Assembly (NCBI GenBank): GCA_013398175.1
Contig: VZRZ01008696.1
Location: 606,633-670,632 of the forward strand
DNA length: 64,000 bases
Direction: 5' to 3'
From: Climacteris rufus
Taxonomy: Eukaryota; Chordata; Aves; Passeriformes; Climacteridae
A model generated the notes under the pieces. That model was not told the origin of the DNA. It searched no databases and worked only from the letters and a program-made list of their open reading frames with translations. The translations under genes were made by a program, and so were the position numbers. Shown here piece after piece: positions 26,601 through 36,855 of the stretch (the first letter of the stretch is position 1; every line of letters begins with the position of its first letter).

Positions 26601-27570
26601 CCCACAGACACTGGATTAGGTGATCACAACGAAAGGGAGGAAGGTGTTCTTGGTATGTACACTATTCCCATAAAATTACTTTTTGTCTTTCAGTTGAACC
26701 AATGGCCTCATATCAGAGATCATTAAGGAAAAATGAGTTCGTTTGGACTGCTAAGTATTTTGATTTAAAACCTTCGAATTCTTTCTTTTTAGGGCGTGTA
26801 TTCACTGGGTCGAATACTATTTGGGTCTTTTCCCTTCTCTTCCCACATTTAATCACAACATTACTAATGAAAACAAAAAAAGAAACTCTAGCTGGGCCTT
26901 ACATGATTTAGGTACCAAGTAAACAGTACTTAACAGTTCTAATTGAAGGTCAGTAAATCCCCAAGAGATTAAATGAATCCTGCAGTGAGATGTGTAAATC
27001 TCACTGCCTTTTACGGCGTCCCAGCCAAGACCCTGCGCTCGGTTGTGCAAGACTTAATAAATGTGGTATGCACTTAATCAAAACCATTTTGCCACCAAAG
27101 GGGCAGCGGGTGTAAATCACAATTACTCTTGGCACTAAACCACTGGCACAAAGAGGCCCAGCGATGCCAAACGTCACCGGGCCGACTCCTCGCGCCTGCT
27201 CAGCTGTCTGAGCGCCCGCTCGCCGCTCGCCAGGGGAAACCCAGATGGGGCACATAAAACACAGAACAGGATCCTGAATGCATAAGGGCTGTGCTTCTCT
27301 CCAGCTCGCTCTCCACCTGCCCTCTGCCAGCTCTCACCCCAATTTAGTAACTATTAATAAGCTAAAGCACGGAGCTTTGGCAACAGGCAAGCTCTTTGCA
27401 ACTAAACCTTGTAGATTTAATAATCCCATCATAGTTTATGTTCCAAATTGTATTTCAAGGTTTAATAACTGGTGCACTGAGAGACTCTGGAAAAAGTCTT
27501 TGAGAAGTCATTTTCTTTTAGCCAGTCAGGAATTCATAGTAGGGACAAAGAAAGAGTGAGCCAGTGATGT
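23688..27570. other. Non-coding DNA, no gene recognised
   Basis: Contains a run of about 14 A at 24122-24136 following a sequence with slight CR1-like wording (tctggaagtgttcaag), too short to call. Other frames are under about 100 codons and not recognisable. The block at 26990-27200 is listed separately. Confidence 0.45.
26990..27200. promoter_or_regulatory. Candidate conserved non-coding element
   Basis: Non-repetitive stretch with gacttaataaatgtggtatg, cacttaatcaaaacc and gtgtaaatcacaattac, combining TAAT/ATTA cores, a RUNX-like TGTGGT and a forkhead-like TGTAAAT. It then passes into a CpG-containing segment around 27160-27230. The combination resembles a developmental enhancer. Motif content is the only evidence. 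Confidence 0.25.
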
Positions 27571-27619
27571 CAATGATCTTAAAAGTCTTTTCCAACTTAA
27601 ACTATTCCATGATTCTATT
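27571..27619 (+). mobile_element. CR1 LINE 3' tail (short fragment)
   Basis: gatcttaaaagtcttttcca is followed by acttaaactattccatgattctatt, the degenerate form of the CR1 3' terminus (GATCTTTAAGGTCCCTTCCAACC, then ATTCTATGATTCTAT). + orientation, severely 5'-truncated. The terminal octamer repeat is visible as attccatg-attctatt. Confidence 0.65.
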
Positions 27620-29091
27620 GCTCATGATGATCATCACCCAGGAACTTTTACCCATTCCTAGATCAGCTATCAAAGTAGAATCATGGGACAAAGACCCTGG
27701 ATTCCTCAAGAGAGTAAGAATATATCACAATATGAAGACAAAGAATGGAGGATTCAAAACTCAGCTCCAGCACAGAAGTTCAAAACAGCTACAAAATAGA
27801 AGATTCCAGTCTATCAGAGTTACTGTAGAAGAGAAAGTAATGATGATGCCAAACAGCGAGAAAAAGGCAAGAGAACCCCAAAGTCAGAGACTGAACAGCT
27901 GTAAGAGATAGAATCCCCTTCATATTCAAACAACAAAATTAGAAAGATAGAAAAGATCTAGTAATTCTATTAAGTAAGAAAATATTTGGGGTTCATAAAG
28001 CACATTCAACTCCTAATTCAGATGTCATCTCAAAATATTTCAATACTTTAGATTCCCAATGGGCTGATCCCTGTGTCTGTTCTAGCAGCAGATTTTTTTC
28101 ATAGCACAGCAGAGATACAAGTTGCTCAGCTTTTGTTGCAAGCCTTAATTTTAAGCATTAATTCAGAGGTAATCATTGTCAAACTGGGATCTTGGATGCA
28201 TCAGATGAAGTGTTTTTAAAAGTAATTAAATGGTTCTCTCTGTTAATTCTAAGGGAGCCTATAGTAACTGTTTGAGGCAAACTAAAAGTGAGATGCACAA
28301 GGCAGAACAGAACCCCCCAGCCTGCTTCTTCTCTTTCTGTGTGCTTGTGCTATGATCATCAATGGGTTCATGGGTCTTGATTGTAACCCTAGACCAGAAA
28401 TTACTAAATGAGATTACAAGACACGGCTCTGACAAAACTGGGGTCAAGGAATCAAAAGAAATCCAAAAGGTTATGTTAGCATTTGATGTCAAAGAGGACT
28501 TCAGAACTGGGGCTTAAACCCCAAACTACCCGAGTGCCACTGCTCTGCACAGCTATACTGGGAATGTTTTGTAATGCACAGGCAACATCATTTCTCAGGA
28601 GGAAGAAATTAGTATCCTATATTTACTGCATTCTGTGACTGTGCTTCACCCTAACCCTAGAGGCGAATAACAGGTATTATGTGTTATTGCCTTTTGCAAA
28701 TCCTTCCCCTGTTAAACAGCATCTTTTGTGCTGAAAACACAAATCCTTTATCTGCTCCACCTCTTACACACAGTGCCCTTTATGCACACTGCTGGGCCTA
28801 ACTGGGATGCAGCTGGGTTTAGGGCACTGAAGGCATTTGTGCCCTGCAGAGATTCCTTCTCCAGACACACAGGGATAGCGCTGCACTCACTCTCCGTCTC
28901 TCCTGCCCACGTGCCTCTCAACTCCACAGAGCTGTTCTTTCCCCCTGACACACAGCAGCTCATTTACATTGTAAATTGTAATTCAGCTCACTGTAAGTCA
29001 GGAATAAAGGGATTCTCCAGCACCACAGCTGGTGGACTGGCACAGTGGGCTTCTCTTCCCAGCAGCAGCAAACACCTAAAAGCATACAAAT
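27620..29091. other. Non-coding DNA, no gene recognised
   Basis: Unique AT-rich sequence. A 244-codon + strand frame begins at 28728 and runs into the pyrimidine tract; its second half is leucine/serine/phenylalanine low complexity dictated by the C/T composition, so it is not called a gene. Confidence 0.5.
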
Positions 29092-29403
29092 TGCTCTTCT
29101 CTTTCTGCTTTCATGGTTCTCTTTGCTACCTGTCTCATTCTGCCACCTCTTTCTTTTACCTCTCAAAGTCACACGTTCATTCCTTTATTTCCTTCTTCAT
29201 CCCCTTCTCTTTATCATTCCCCCTTCTAAGACATTTCCATATTTTTTCCTCTAGACTTGTCCTGTGCTTCTCTTATTTCCCATTCTTCCACAGTGCAGCT
29301 TCCCTTTCTTCCCTCTCTCTACCTTTTGCTCTGTCTCCTTCTCTCCCCCCTTTCCCATTATCTTACTTGTCCCTTATACCTTCTTTCTCTTCTCCTCCCC
29401 CAG
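29092..29403 (+). repeat. Long polypyrimidine (C/T) tract ending in a 3' splice-site pattern
   Basis: About 310 bases overwhelmingly C and T on the + strand, denser toward the end (ctccttctctcccccctttc at 29335), and finishing in ttctcctcccccag. Very long polypyrimidine tracts bind PTB-type proteins in introns; they can also be neutral low-complexity DNA. The last 40 bases would be an excellent acceptor. Confidence 0.75.
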
Positions 29404-29627
29404 TGTGCCCGGAGCCTGAGCAGAGAGTCGGCTGCAGCCTTAATTGCTGCTCCCCTGCCTGACGTCCATCGGAGATGACATCTCCTGAGCACAGAGCTGC
29501 AGCCGTCCTTTTGCATATTCCCTCTGTCTGAGCACATCAGGAGAGATGTCACAAGCAGAAAGCTGGAAGCCCTTGCAGAAGCAGGGAGCCACGGAGATCA
29601 CTGAAGCCAGCATGAAACATTGGAGAG
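29404..29627 (+). other. Candidate exon or conserved element downstream of the polypyrimidine tract
   Basis: It follows the CAG at 29401-29403. A possible donor is GAG followed by gttggt at 29628, which is weak. Frames are interrupted, but an ATG at 29546 opens a frame of 27 codons to the donor. It contains an octamer-like ttttgcatat and an imperfect hairpin (29476-29551, listed separately). It could be a 5' untranslated exon, a non-coding RNA exon or a regulatory element; the sequence does not decide. Confidence 0.2.
29476..29551 (+). repeat. Imperfect inverted repeat (about 76-base hairpin)
   Basis: The 5' arm tgacatctcctgagcacaga can pair with the 3' arm ending aggagagatgtca: TGACATCT pairs fully, then a 2-base bulge, CCTGA pairs, a 3-base bulge, then GC and CAGAG pair with further offsets. 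About 20 base pairs close a loop of roughly 25 bases. Size is near that of a microRNA precursor, but the bulges are asymmetric and large. Confidence 0.5.
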
Positions 29628-31123
29628 GTTGGTAAACCTCGCTTCCACAACGGGTTCTTCCAGCGCTTTCTGCACTGCTGGGCTCAGGCTCAGAGCATTT
29701 ACAGGAACTGACATATCCAAAGTTGCACAGCAATGTTACACCAGGGTTTTTAAACAAAACAAATGTTTGTGTTCAACTCCATTACAGCTTTGTGGCTCCC
29801 CGTGGGAGGGTGACTTTCCAGTAATTGAGCAAAGATGGTATTTCATAGCATAAGGGACACCAAGGACTTGCACCATTTTAGACTTAATCTTTGACTGTGA
29901 AAAGGATCTGCTCACAGCACAGGGAAGGGAACAGTGCAGGCAGCTGTGTCCATGCACTCACTTTCAAGACCTGACACCAGAGCTTCCATACATGCCTTCC
30001 CTGGAAGATGCAGGCCATGTGCACTTCAGCCCCTGCTCCCACGTGGCATTTCCCCAATCACTTAACTAAAATAGTGATCATAGTATCAGCCCCTCCATAT
30101 CAGCTGCTTCTCCTCTAGTCTCTCAGCATTTGCTATTCAACTCCTTAACCTCACTTTAATCCTACAAATACACCTTTCCCCAGATCTGCAAACTAAAGAA
30201 ATGCCAGGATGTCAGTTTGGTTCACATCAACAAACTAGAGGGAACTTCCAGCAGTGGATGGAAGGACTGAAACTCACCCTGCAGCTCATGCAAAACTGCT
30301 TGAACTTTGATCCTGGGAAAGTTTGGTCTAGCACTCTAAATTGCAAAGGGGAGTACAAGCAGTAAGGATATCCTGACGTCCAAGTCCTGTGGATATTTCT
30401 TTACTATCATCCTTTGCTCACACTCATAATTAGGCACACCCATAATTGCTGTCACTTTGGTTTGCTAAGAAGTAACTTAAAGTGCTTGCAGAGAACAGCA
30501 TTTTCACCAAACAAGCAAATACTTTGCAGTAATTACAGGTTCTATGTTCTATTTCATGGTTCTGTCTTAATTCAAAATGTCTTCATTTGAATGTTCCTTC
30601 AGCTTAAGGAGTTGTTCTTCTAGGAGATCACTTCAAATGGGTGAGTTGAATAGCAAACTGTTGCTCACACCTTCAATCTTACCTGCATGGCTCACTTCAG
30701 AACTTGAGTTCAAAGCCATAAAGGCCTGTCCTGTTCACATAAGCTCAGCATCCTTCATATGTAACTTTAAAATACACCACCTCCAAGCTCATACAGGAAC
30801 ACATAATGTGCACGCAGACACATCAGCAACTGCATGTGGTTCACATTATATGAAAGTCAAGAGTGGAGTTTAGAACAAGAAAATTGCTTTTATTTGGTGC
30901 CTCTGAGGCATTTATTTTAAGATTTTACCTGAAATAGACTGCAATTGTCACACTTTCAAAAACCAAAACAATAAGAAATGGATAGTTTTACTTTCTTGTT
31001 AAAACTATCAAGTGTCAAAATGTCCACGTTTCAGTTAACCACCACAAAACCAGTTTCTTTCACAATTTTCAATGTGTTATGTTTCAAACCTTTTACTTTT
31101 CTGTTTTCTCCGTTATTACACAG
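29628..31123. other. Non-coding DNA, no gene recognised
   Basis: No frame over 105 codons. A pyrimidine-rich acceptor-like tgttccttcag ends at 30602 and a TGG/gtgagt donor-like site lies at 30641, only 38 bases apart; this is noted as a possible very short exon upstream of the one at 31124 but not called. Confidence 0.45.
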
Positions 31124-31208
31124 AGGCAATGCCTTTCAGAGCAGACCATGCTGTGCAGGCATAACACTGCTAAATATGTACAGATCAGAAAAGGCTTCCC
31201 TGAGCAAG
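31124..31208 (+). other. Candidate internal exon with near-perfect splice sites, + strand
   Basis: The acceptor has a T-rich tract (ttttctgttttctccg) followed by ttattacacag, ending at 31123. The donor is CAAG followed by gtaagt at 31209, identical to the vertebrate consensus. The 85-base segment is open in at least two frames; the first reads RQCLSEQTMLCRHNTAKYVQ onward and is not recognised. Size is typical of a vertebrate internal exon. No neighbouring exon can be joined with confidence, so it could equally be a non-coding RNA exon or a decoy pair of sites. Confidence 0.3.
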
Positions 31209-32328
31209 GTAAGTGTCCTTAGCACCACATTCCATATGAAACCACTGAGACACCAAGAAGGGAAATCAATGTGCTGTATGACCACAGGCAAGTTAAGAAC
31301 TCATGTTTCCTGGCTCACAAGTCACTCTTAGTTCTCATCATACAGGCACTGAAATTGCTCCATTGCACAGAGACTTGGGACTGATGCTGTTGTTTTGAAC
31401 ACTCGGTTTTTAGTGTCTGCTCACTGCTACAATTCCCAAGCATGGATTTATAATAAAAATTACCCAAATGCAGCTAAAATACTTGCAAAGTATTTCAAGT
31501 GTGTCTACCTTACCTAGCTACCAACTAGGTATTGAACAGCTATTCACTTCCACCTTCTCTCTTCTGACCAGTTTCTGATGCACTTTACTAATCCCAATAA
31601 AAACTAGCAGCAGGGATGTAGTTCATGAGGCCTTTCACTCGAGCAGGCTCCACAGAGCTCCACAAGCCTCTCCAAGTCAATGTGTTGGTAACATGTTCAG
31701 TGTGATTCCTTCTACAGAAAGATCCACTTCTCTTCAGGGTAGAGATGGTGGGAGTCACTTGGCAGCCTGAACCTCTGGCTGAGAACTGTGAGTGAACCAG
31801 AACTGAAGCCACCCAAAGACTCTTGCACATTCACTTCAGGGTAACCTGTTCTGGGAAATTACATTTACCAGTGCAAGACACAACCACGTCCTTCACTGCC
31901 TCTTAAATGTGAACTGCTGCTCTGGAAAAGAGGTCCTCAGACACCACAGGCTCAAAGCACAGATTTACTCTGTGCTGCTGCACAGCCAAAGAAAAATGTT
32001 ATGACTGCAATCTACTGGTACATAACCCTTATTCTTTAGTTAATAAAAATTTGATCTTGCAAGATGCAGTCATTTTTCCAGGCTCTCTAAATCCTCCACT
32101 AATCTCACTGGCCCCCAGAGTTCCAGATCTATAGTGCAATTTTAAAATGGCATATAGATAGGAAATACAAACCTGCCTTCCCCTTTTAACTCTGTTACAT
32201 GGGACAAGAGCTTTCTGATTCCAGCAAAAGTGTCTGTTAACAAATTACAGGACAGAGAAGGATTTTCATAACTTGCTTAAATCACTGGAATAAAAGCAGA
32301 CAAGATAACCAGGACAAAGATCTCCTGA

Positions 32329-32372
32329 AGGAATTACTACCATTTCTCATAGGAATTACTACCATTTCTCAT
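32329..32372 (+). repeat. Perfect 22-base tandem duplication
   Basis: aggaattactaccatttctc plus at occurs twice back to back with no mismatch, at 32329-32350 and 32351-32372. Absence of divergence points to a recent slippage or template-switch duplication, possibly polymorphic. No gene is affected. Confidence 0.95.
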
Positions 32373-33503
32373 AAAGAACCCCAGGTTGGCCTATGAAAAG
32401 CAGATCCTTTAGAGGTAAGGCAGTTGTGTATAAATAAAATGGGAAAAAATGTTCTTAAAGAGAAGGAAACAGGGAATTATGGAATTGCTATGCCAAATTG
32501 AAAGGACAGCCATACTGGATGGGCACAAGTGAGCACAGAGAGTGATCTGAAAGTAAAACTCCAAGTGTGTGTGCATTACTACAGAAAGAGATCAGTGTAC
32601 ACCACCCCAACTCAGAGTTTCACCTCACTTCTGTGATGCTGTGACACGTTACCTGAGCACACACACAGCCACTTCAGAGCATATGAACCTGAACAGACAG
32701 CTAAGGAAGATCTGATTTGACACACTGAGGATAACAAAAGAGAAGACAGTAAACTGTTTGTCATACTGGGAATAATTGGCAGGGGTTTTATTCCATCCAT
32801 CTTAATAAAAGAAAAACGTCACTTGGTGCTAAAGGAAGGGCCAGGGAAGCACCAAAACATGGGTTTGCTGATCAGCTAAAACCAAGTAAAAGATTAGGCA
32901 AAGAAAGACTTTTAACAAATTTAAAACTTCTTCCCTTCAACCAGAAAATCTCAATTTTTCACCTAGGATTGTTACATTGGAAAAATTGCAATCTCATTTC
33001 ATGGCTTTCATTTGTAAAGCTCTAAGATCAGAAGTGGTCAGGAAATTTGACTTTTCCATCTTCTCTAAGTTCTGTATCAAAATGAATAACTAATTCCCTC
33101 TAAAGTAGCCAAGGTGGGAATCTTACCTAGCTGCACACAGAATGAGAAGTCTTCCCTGTTATTTTTCTGGAAGTTAGCACAGACCCTTCCTGACACAGTT
33201 CTGTGTTCCTCATTACAAGACTACAGTTTTAACACTGCAGGCAATCATCTGTTTGAAATCTCAACCAAGTAAAACTGGTGCTGTATTTCTGACAGGAAGG
33301 AACCATCCTCTTTCACCTCTATTGTTTTTAATCCTCGAGGCCCAAAAGGACAATTTAAATGTCAGTTATTTGAATGGTTTCCCTGCTAATCATTATTCAA
33401 GTATTTTTGCTGAAATTTGTGTCCCACAGCAGAAGTGACCACTATTGTTTCACAGGCTGGTATGGAAATTCTATGCAAATTTCAAAAAGGAATGGCTCCA
33501 CCC

Positions 33504-33528
33504 TTTTCTTTCTTTCTTTCTTTCTTTC
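33504..33528 (+). repeat. (TTTC)n microsatellite
   Basis: About six uninterrupted TTTC units. Short tetranucleotide repeat in non-coding DNA. Confidence 0.9.
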
Positions 33529-36251
33529 CCTTAGCTTTACCCTGCATCAATTCTTCCATCTGAATCAATACAGACCCTCATGAACAGGAAAGCAGGGATA
33601 GTGAGAAGGGAGGGATCTTTCCATGGCACTACTGGCACAAGAGGCTCAAAGAACTCCTGGGAGGGGAGTGTGTTCAGACACACACACTCAGCACACACCA
33701 TCTCAGCTGCAGAGTTCCCACAGCTCCAGCTGAAGCTTCTCAACAGGAACTTCTGTTTTCATACTCAGGATGTAGATTTTTGTTTTGACAGGAGTAACCA
33801 AAAAAGGAAAGTGTGAAGACAGTCAAGAGAAAGAGTATTCAATATCACAACCAGTAAGAAGGGGCAGACTGTACTGCGTACCTAATACATTTCCCTCCTC
33901 ACTCCGCTGCCCTCAAAATTCTCTGATTTCAGCAGAACTGCTACAGAGCTCCCCACCTTCCATTCCACTACTGAATTCCCTTCTCCACTGCTTCATCTGC
34001 AGGTCGGGAAGGAGAGGCACAACCATGAAGGATCACAGAACCCAGCTGCCTGCAAGTTGCAGGCCAGAACTCCTGTGGGGAAAGTGCCAATGCCAGTCCC
34101 TCTCCCTTTTTCTTCAGCAGTATCAGCTTGCCTATGGAAACTAAACATCAGAGACAGCAATAAGTCAGGCACTTCAAGCATCTTGAAATTCCCCTATTCT
34201 CTTCATTACCTGCAGAATCCAACTGCCTTTCCCTCTCACACACATCCTAAACCTTGTCCAGTCATTCCCTGCCAGTCTGGGCAGCTTGTAATATGAACAG
34301 GGAGACATCATCAGTTATTTTCTCTTCCTCTTCTTCATTTGGGCAGCAAGAAGTGATTCTAATTTGCAGAGGTTGATGGGCACATTTGCACTGTAACACT
34401 GTGCAAATCAGATTATCAACCCATGTACACTGGTTTGTGGAGAATCAGCTAAAACTGAGGTAGATCAGAGACATTCATGAACCTCCTCTTTTAAAGGGAA
34501 AACAAGCTACAAAAATGAGACCAGATTTTTTTTGTGTATGTGTATTTTGTTGTTGTTTTTTCTTTGGTTTTAACTCTAAATTTGTAACCTACTCACAGAC
34601 AAAAGAGGCAGCTTTGGTTTGTGCAAGTGCAGTATTACAGAACTGCCGGTGTGAAGGAAAAATATCCTCAGGTGGCATAAGGAATGGAAGAGATTCTTGA
34701 AATAAGCCATTTCCACAGCACTGACAATACAGTTGAAAGCCTTGAAGACCTTTGTATTCAAGAAAGGGCTGTAGGCAGCTGCACACAATAAAACCTAAGA
34801 GTTTCTCAGAAATATATCGAGGTGATTAGTTCAGTCAACTCAGTCAGGGTGCAAGACCAAGACCACACAGAGGGATGTTTGTCTGCGACTCAAGCTCCAA
34901 AATCCTTGCTTACAGTAATGACAAAAGACAACATGTTAGTTTAAGGAGGATCCTCACTCTCCAATCAGCACTGACATAATAGCACAGGTAGAATTTGTAT
35001 CCTGAAGGCAGGCAAAAGTTAAATTTCTCAAACTCTCCAAAGGAGGAAAGAAGAAAATTAAGGAGTCTTACAGAAAGTAGAGAAAACATATCCAAAGGCC
35101 ATATTTAAGTTAGCCTAATTTTACTTTATTTTTTAACTGATGTTTTAAATGGTGTTAGAGGGAATCCTGTGCAAACCCTGAATAGTGTTTCTTCAACAAT
35201 AAGAAAAAGCCCATCACAGTGGACTGCACCATTTGCTGTACTAGCTCCAAACTATAATCTACCTTTAGTAGCATCCAAGACCTAAGTGAAACAGAGAAAA
35301 GCAAGATTAATTAGGTAAAATTACTGGGCTTAAAGTGATTCAGAAGTGCGAATAATAAGGCAGTGCTAATCCATTCCTACAGTACAGATCCTTGTTTTAG
35401 TACAGGGATTTCCATTCCTACTGCACTGAGTGCCCTCAGCTCTGGAGGACGGGGGTGTATCAGCAGCTACAAGTAACATTAAATATCCAGCCCTTGTGGA
35501 ATTAAGGCTGTTGTGTCATTATAAATTTTAGCACATGGTTCAACTCATGATTCTTCCCTTTAGCTTCTGTGTTTTTATCACACTTGAAAACTTCAACCAA
35601 GCATTGGCATGCACCACACTTGTCTGAATTTTCCATTGCTGTTCCCCAACTCCCCCCACATCTCTGACCAGTGGCAGATAAAGCTCTGCTAGAGGACAGG
35701 CTTGCAGCACAGACTCCAAGGCTGTCCTTGTCCCTCGGAACACGTACCCCCAAGGAGCACAGCAACTCCCTTTCTGCCACTACAGTTATCTGCACCTGAC
35801 TGGCAGAAACTAAAAACAAGGTTCAGAGCAGTATTAGTGTGTTGAGTGGAGATGCACATCCATGAAGTCATGACTGATAGAAATTTGTGAGATAGCAGAT
35901 TTATTTACATATTCACTCATGCATATCTACATGCAAACTATCTGTAGCTTATTCTCTGGGATGTGCATCTAAAATCCCATTAATCTCCAGCAAAAGCAAC
36001 ACTTTATACATAAAATATTCTTGCACTCCTATCTTCTTCAGTAGATAAAAGGAAATTTTCACAAAATTTGCAATCTCATTGCAAAATACAGACTTCTTAA
36101 AACTTTTCACCTGGTGTGAAATAAGGGTTTATTATGTCACCATCAATGGGGATCATATGAATTGTCAACCTCCCATCCATCCCTCTTCTCTCCCACCCTC
36201 ACTCCCTTCTTAACCCCTCCCTGGCTCCTCTCCGAGCTCCCCCTGTCCCAG

Positions 36252-36410
36252 CCAGAGCAGCTAAAGACATTACTGACAGACACAAAAGGCGGCAGAAATC
36301 AAATAAAAGGCAAACGCAGCAGCCTCAGGTCAGCCTTGTATAAATATTTATGCTGGAGGAAGGCTCAGTGCCTGAGTAATGACCTTGTGGCTGGTATTAA
36401 TAGAGATAAT
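36252..36410 (+). other. Candidate internal coding exon, phase 0 on both sides, + strand
   Basis: An 85-base pyrimidine-rich tract (36166-36248) ends in ccccctgtcccag at 36251. The donor is AAT followed by gtgagt at 36411; the intronic part is consensus but position -1 is T. The 159 bases are exactly 53 codons open in frame, from PEQLKTLLTDTKGGRNQIKG to the end LVAGINRDN, and the frame meets a stop 9 bases after the donor. Composition is charged (K, R, Q, D, N) rather than low complexity, unlike most chance frames here. The family is not recognised. The AT-rich 3' half (tataaatatttatgctgg, ggtattaatagagataatg) also resembles a conserved non-coding element, which is the main alternative. Confidence 0.3.
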
Positions 36411-36788
36411 GTGAGTCTGTAAAGACATGCTGCCAGAGAGAGGGAGAATTTGGAGGGTTATAAATCTCTGCGTTGGGCTGCAGTGCTGGCTGACCTTTAC
36501 ACTGCTCCCTCTCCTGCCTTCCATCTTTCTTCTTCTTTCTTTCAGTAAGATCGAGATTGGTAGAGCACATTAGCAAGGGGAGGAGTCCCCAAATCCAAAC
36601 CATTTGCACAAGAGGATTTGATGCAAGTCAGAAATCCCACAAGAACAAAAATCACAGTGAGGAATCCAATACATGCAGTGTTTACCTACATGACACATAC
36701 AAACCTGCACACACTGCCCCATGCACACACCTTTCTGCTGACCAAAAACCATGGATGGATACCTGCACTTACACTTTCCATGACTTGT

Positions 36789-36855
36789 CTGAATGCCTGT
36801 AAATACATATTTGCATCTATATACATATACATTAATGTAAATATATATATATACA
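36789..36855. repeat. TA/CATA-rich simple repeat
   Basis: Alternating purine-pyrimidine sequence with catatacatt and a closing (AT)n run of about 13 bases, on a background of ACAC-type sequence upstream. Degenerate dinucleotide microsatellite. Confidence 0.8.

Larger units (their letters stand above)
31209..36165. other. Non-coding DNA with small simple repeats
   Basis: Frames up to about 119 codons (33785-34144, +) are unrecognisable. 31230-31320 has a faint MIR-like core (tgaccacaggcaagttaag), too weak to call. A tandem duplication at 32329-32372 and a (TTTC)n run at 33504-33528 are listed separately. A GAG/gtaagg donor-like site lies at 32415 without a convincing acceptor. Confidence 0.45.

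Noticed and set aside
28728..29462. 244-codon + strand open frame, the longest in the window
   Set aside because: Its second half is forced by the C/T tract (leucine, serine, phenylalanine, proline runs) and its first half matches nothing recognisable. Stop codons are rare in pyrimidine-only DNA.
31230..31320. Possible MIR core (tgaccacaggcaagttaag)
   Set aside because: Only about 20 bases resemble the core and flanks do not continue the match.
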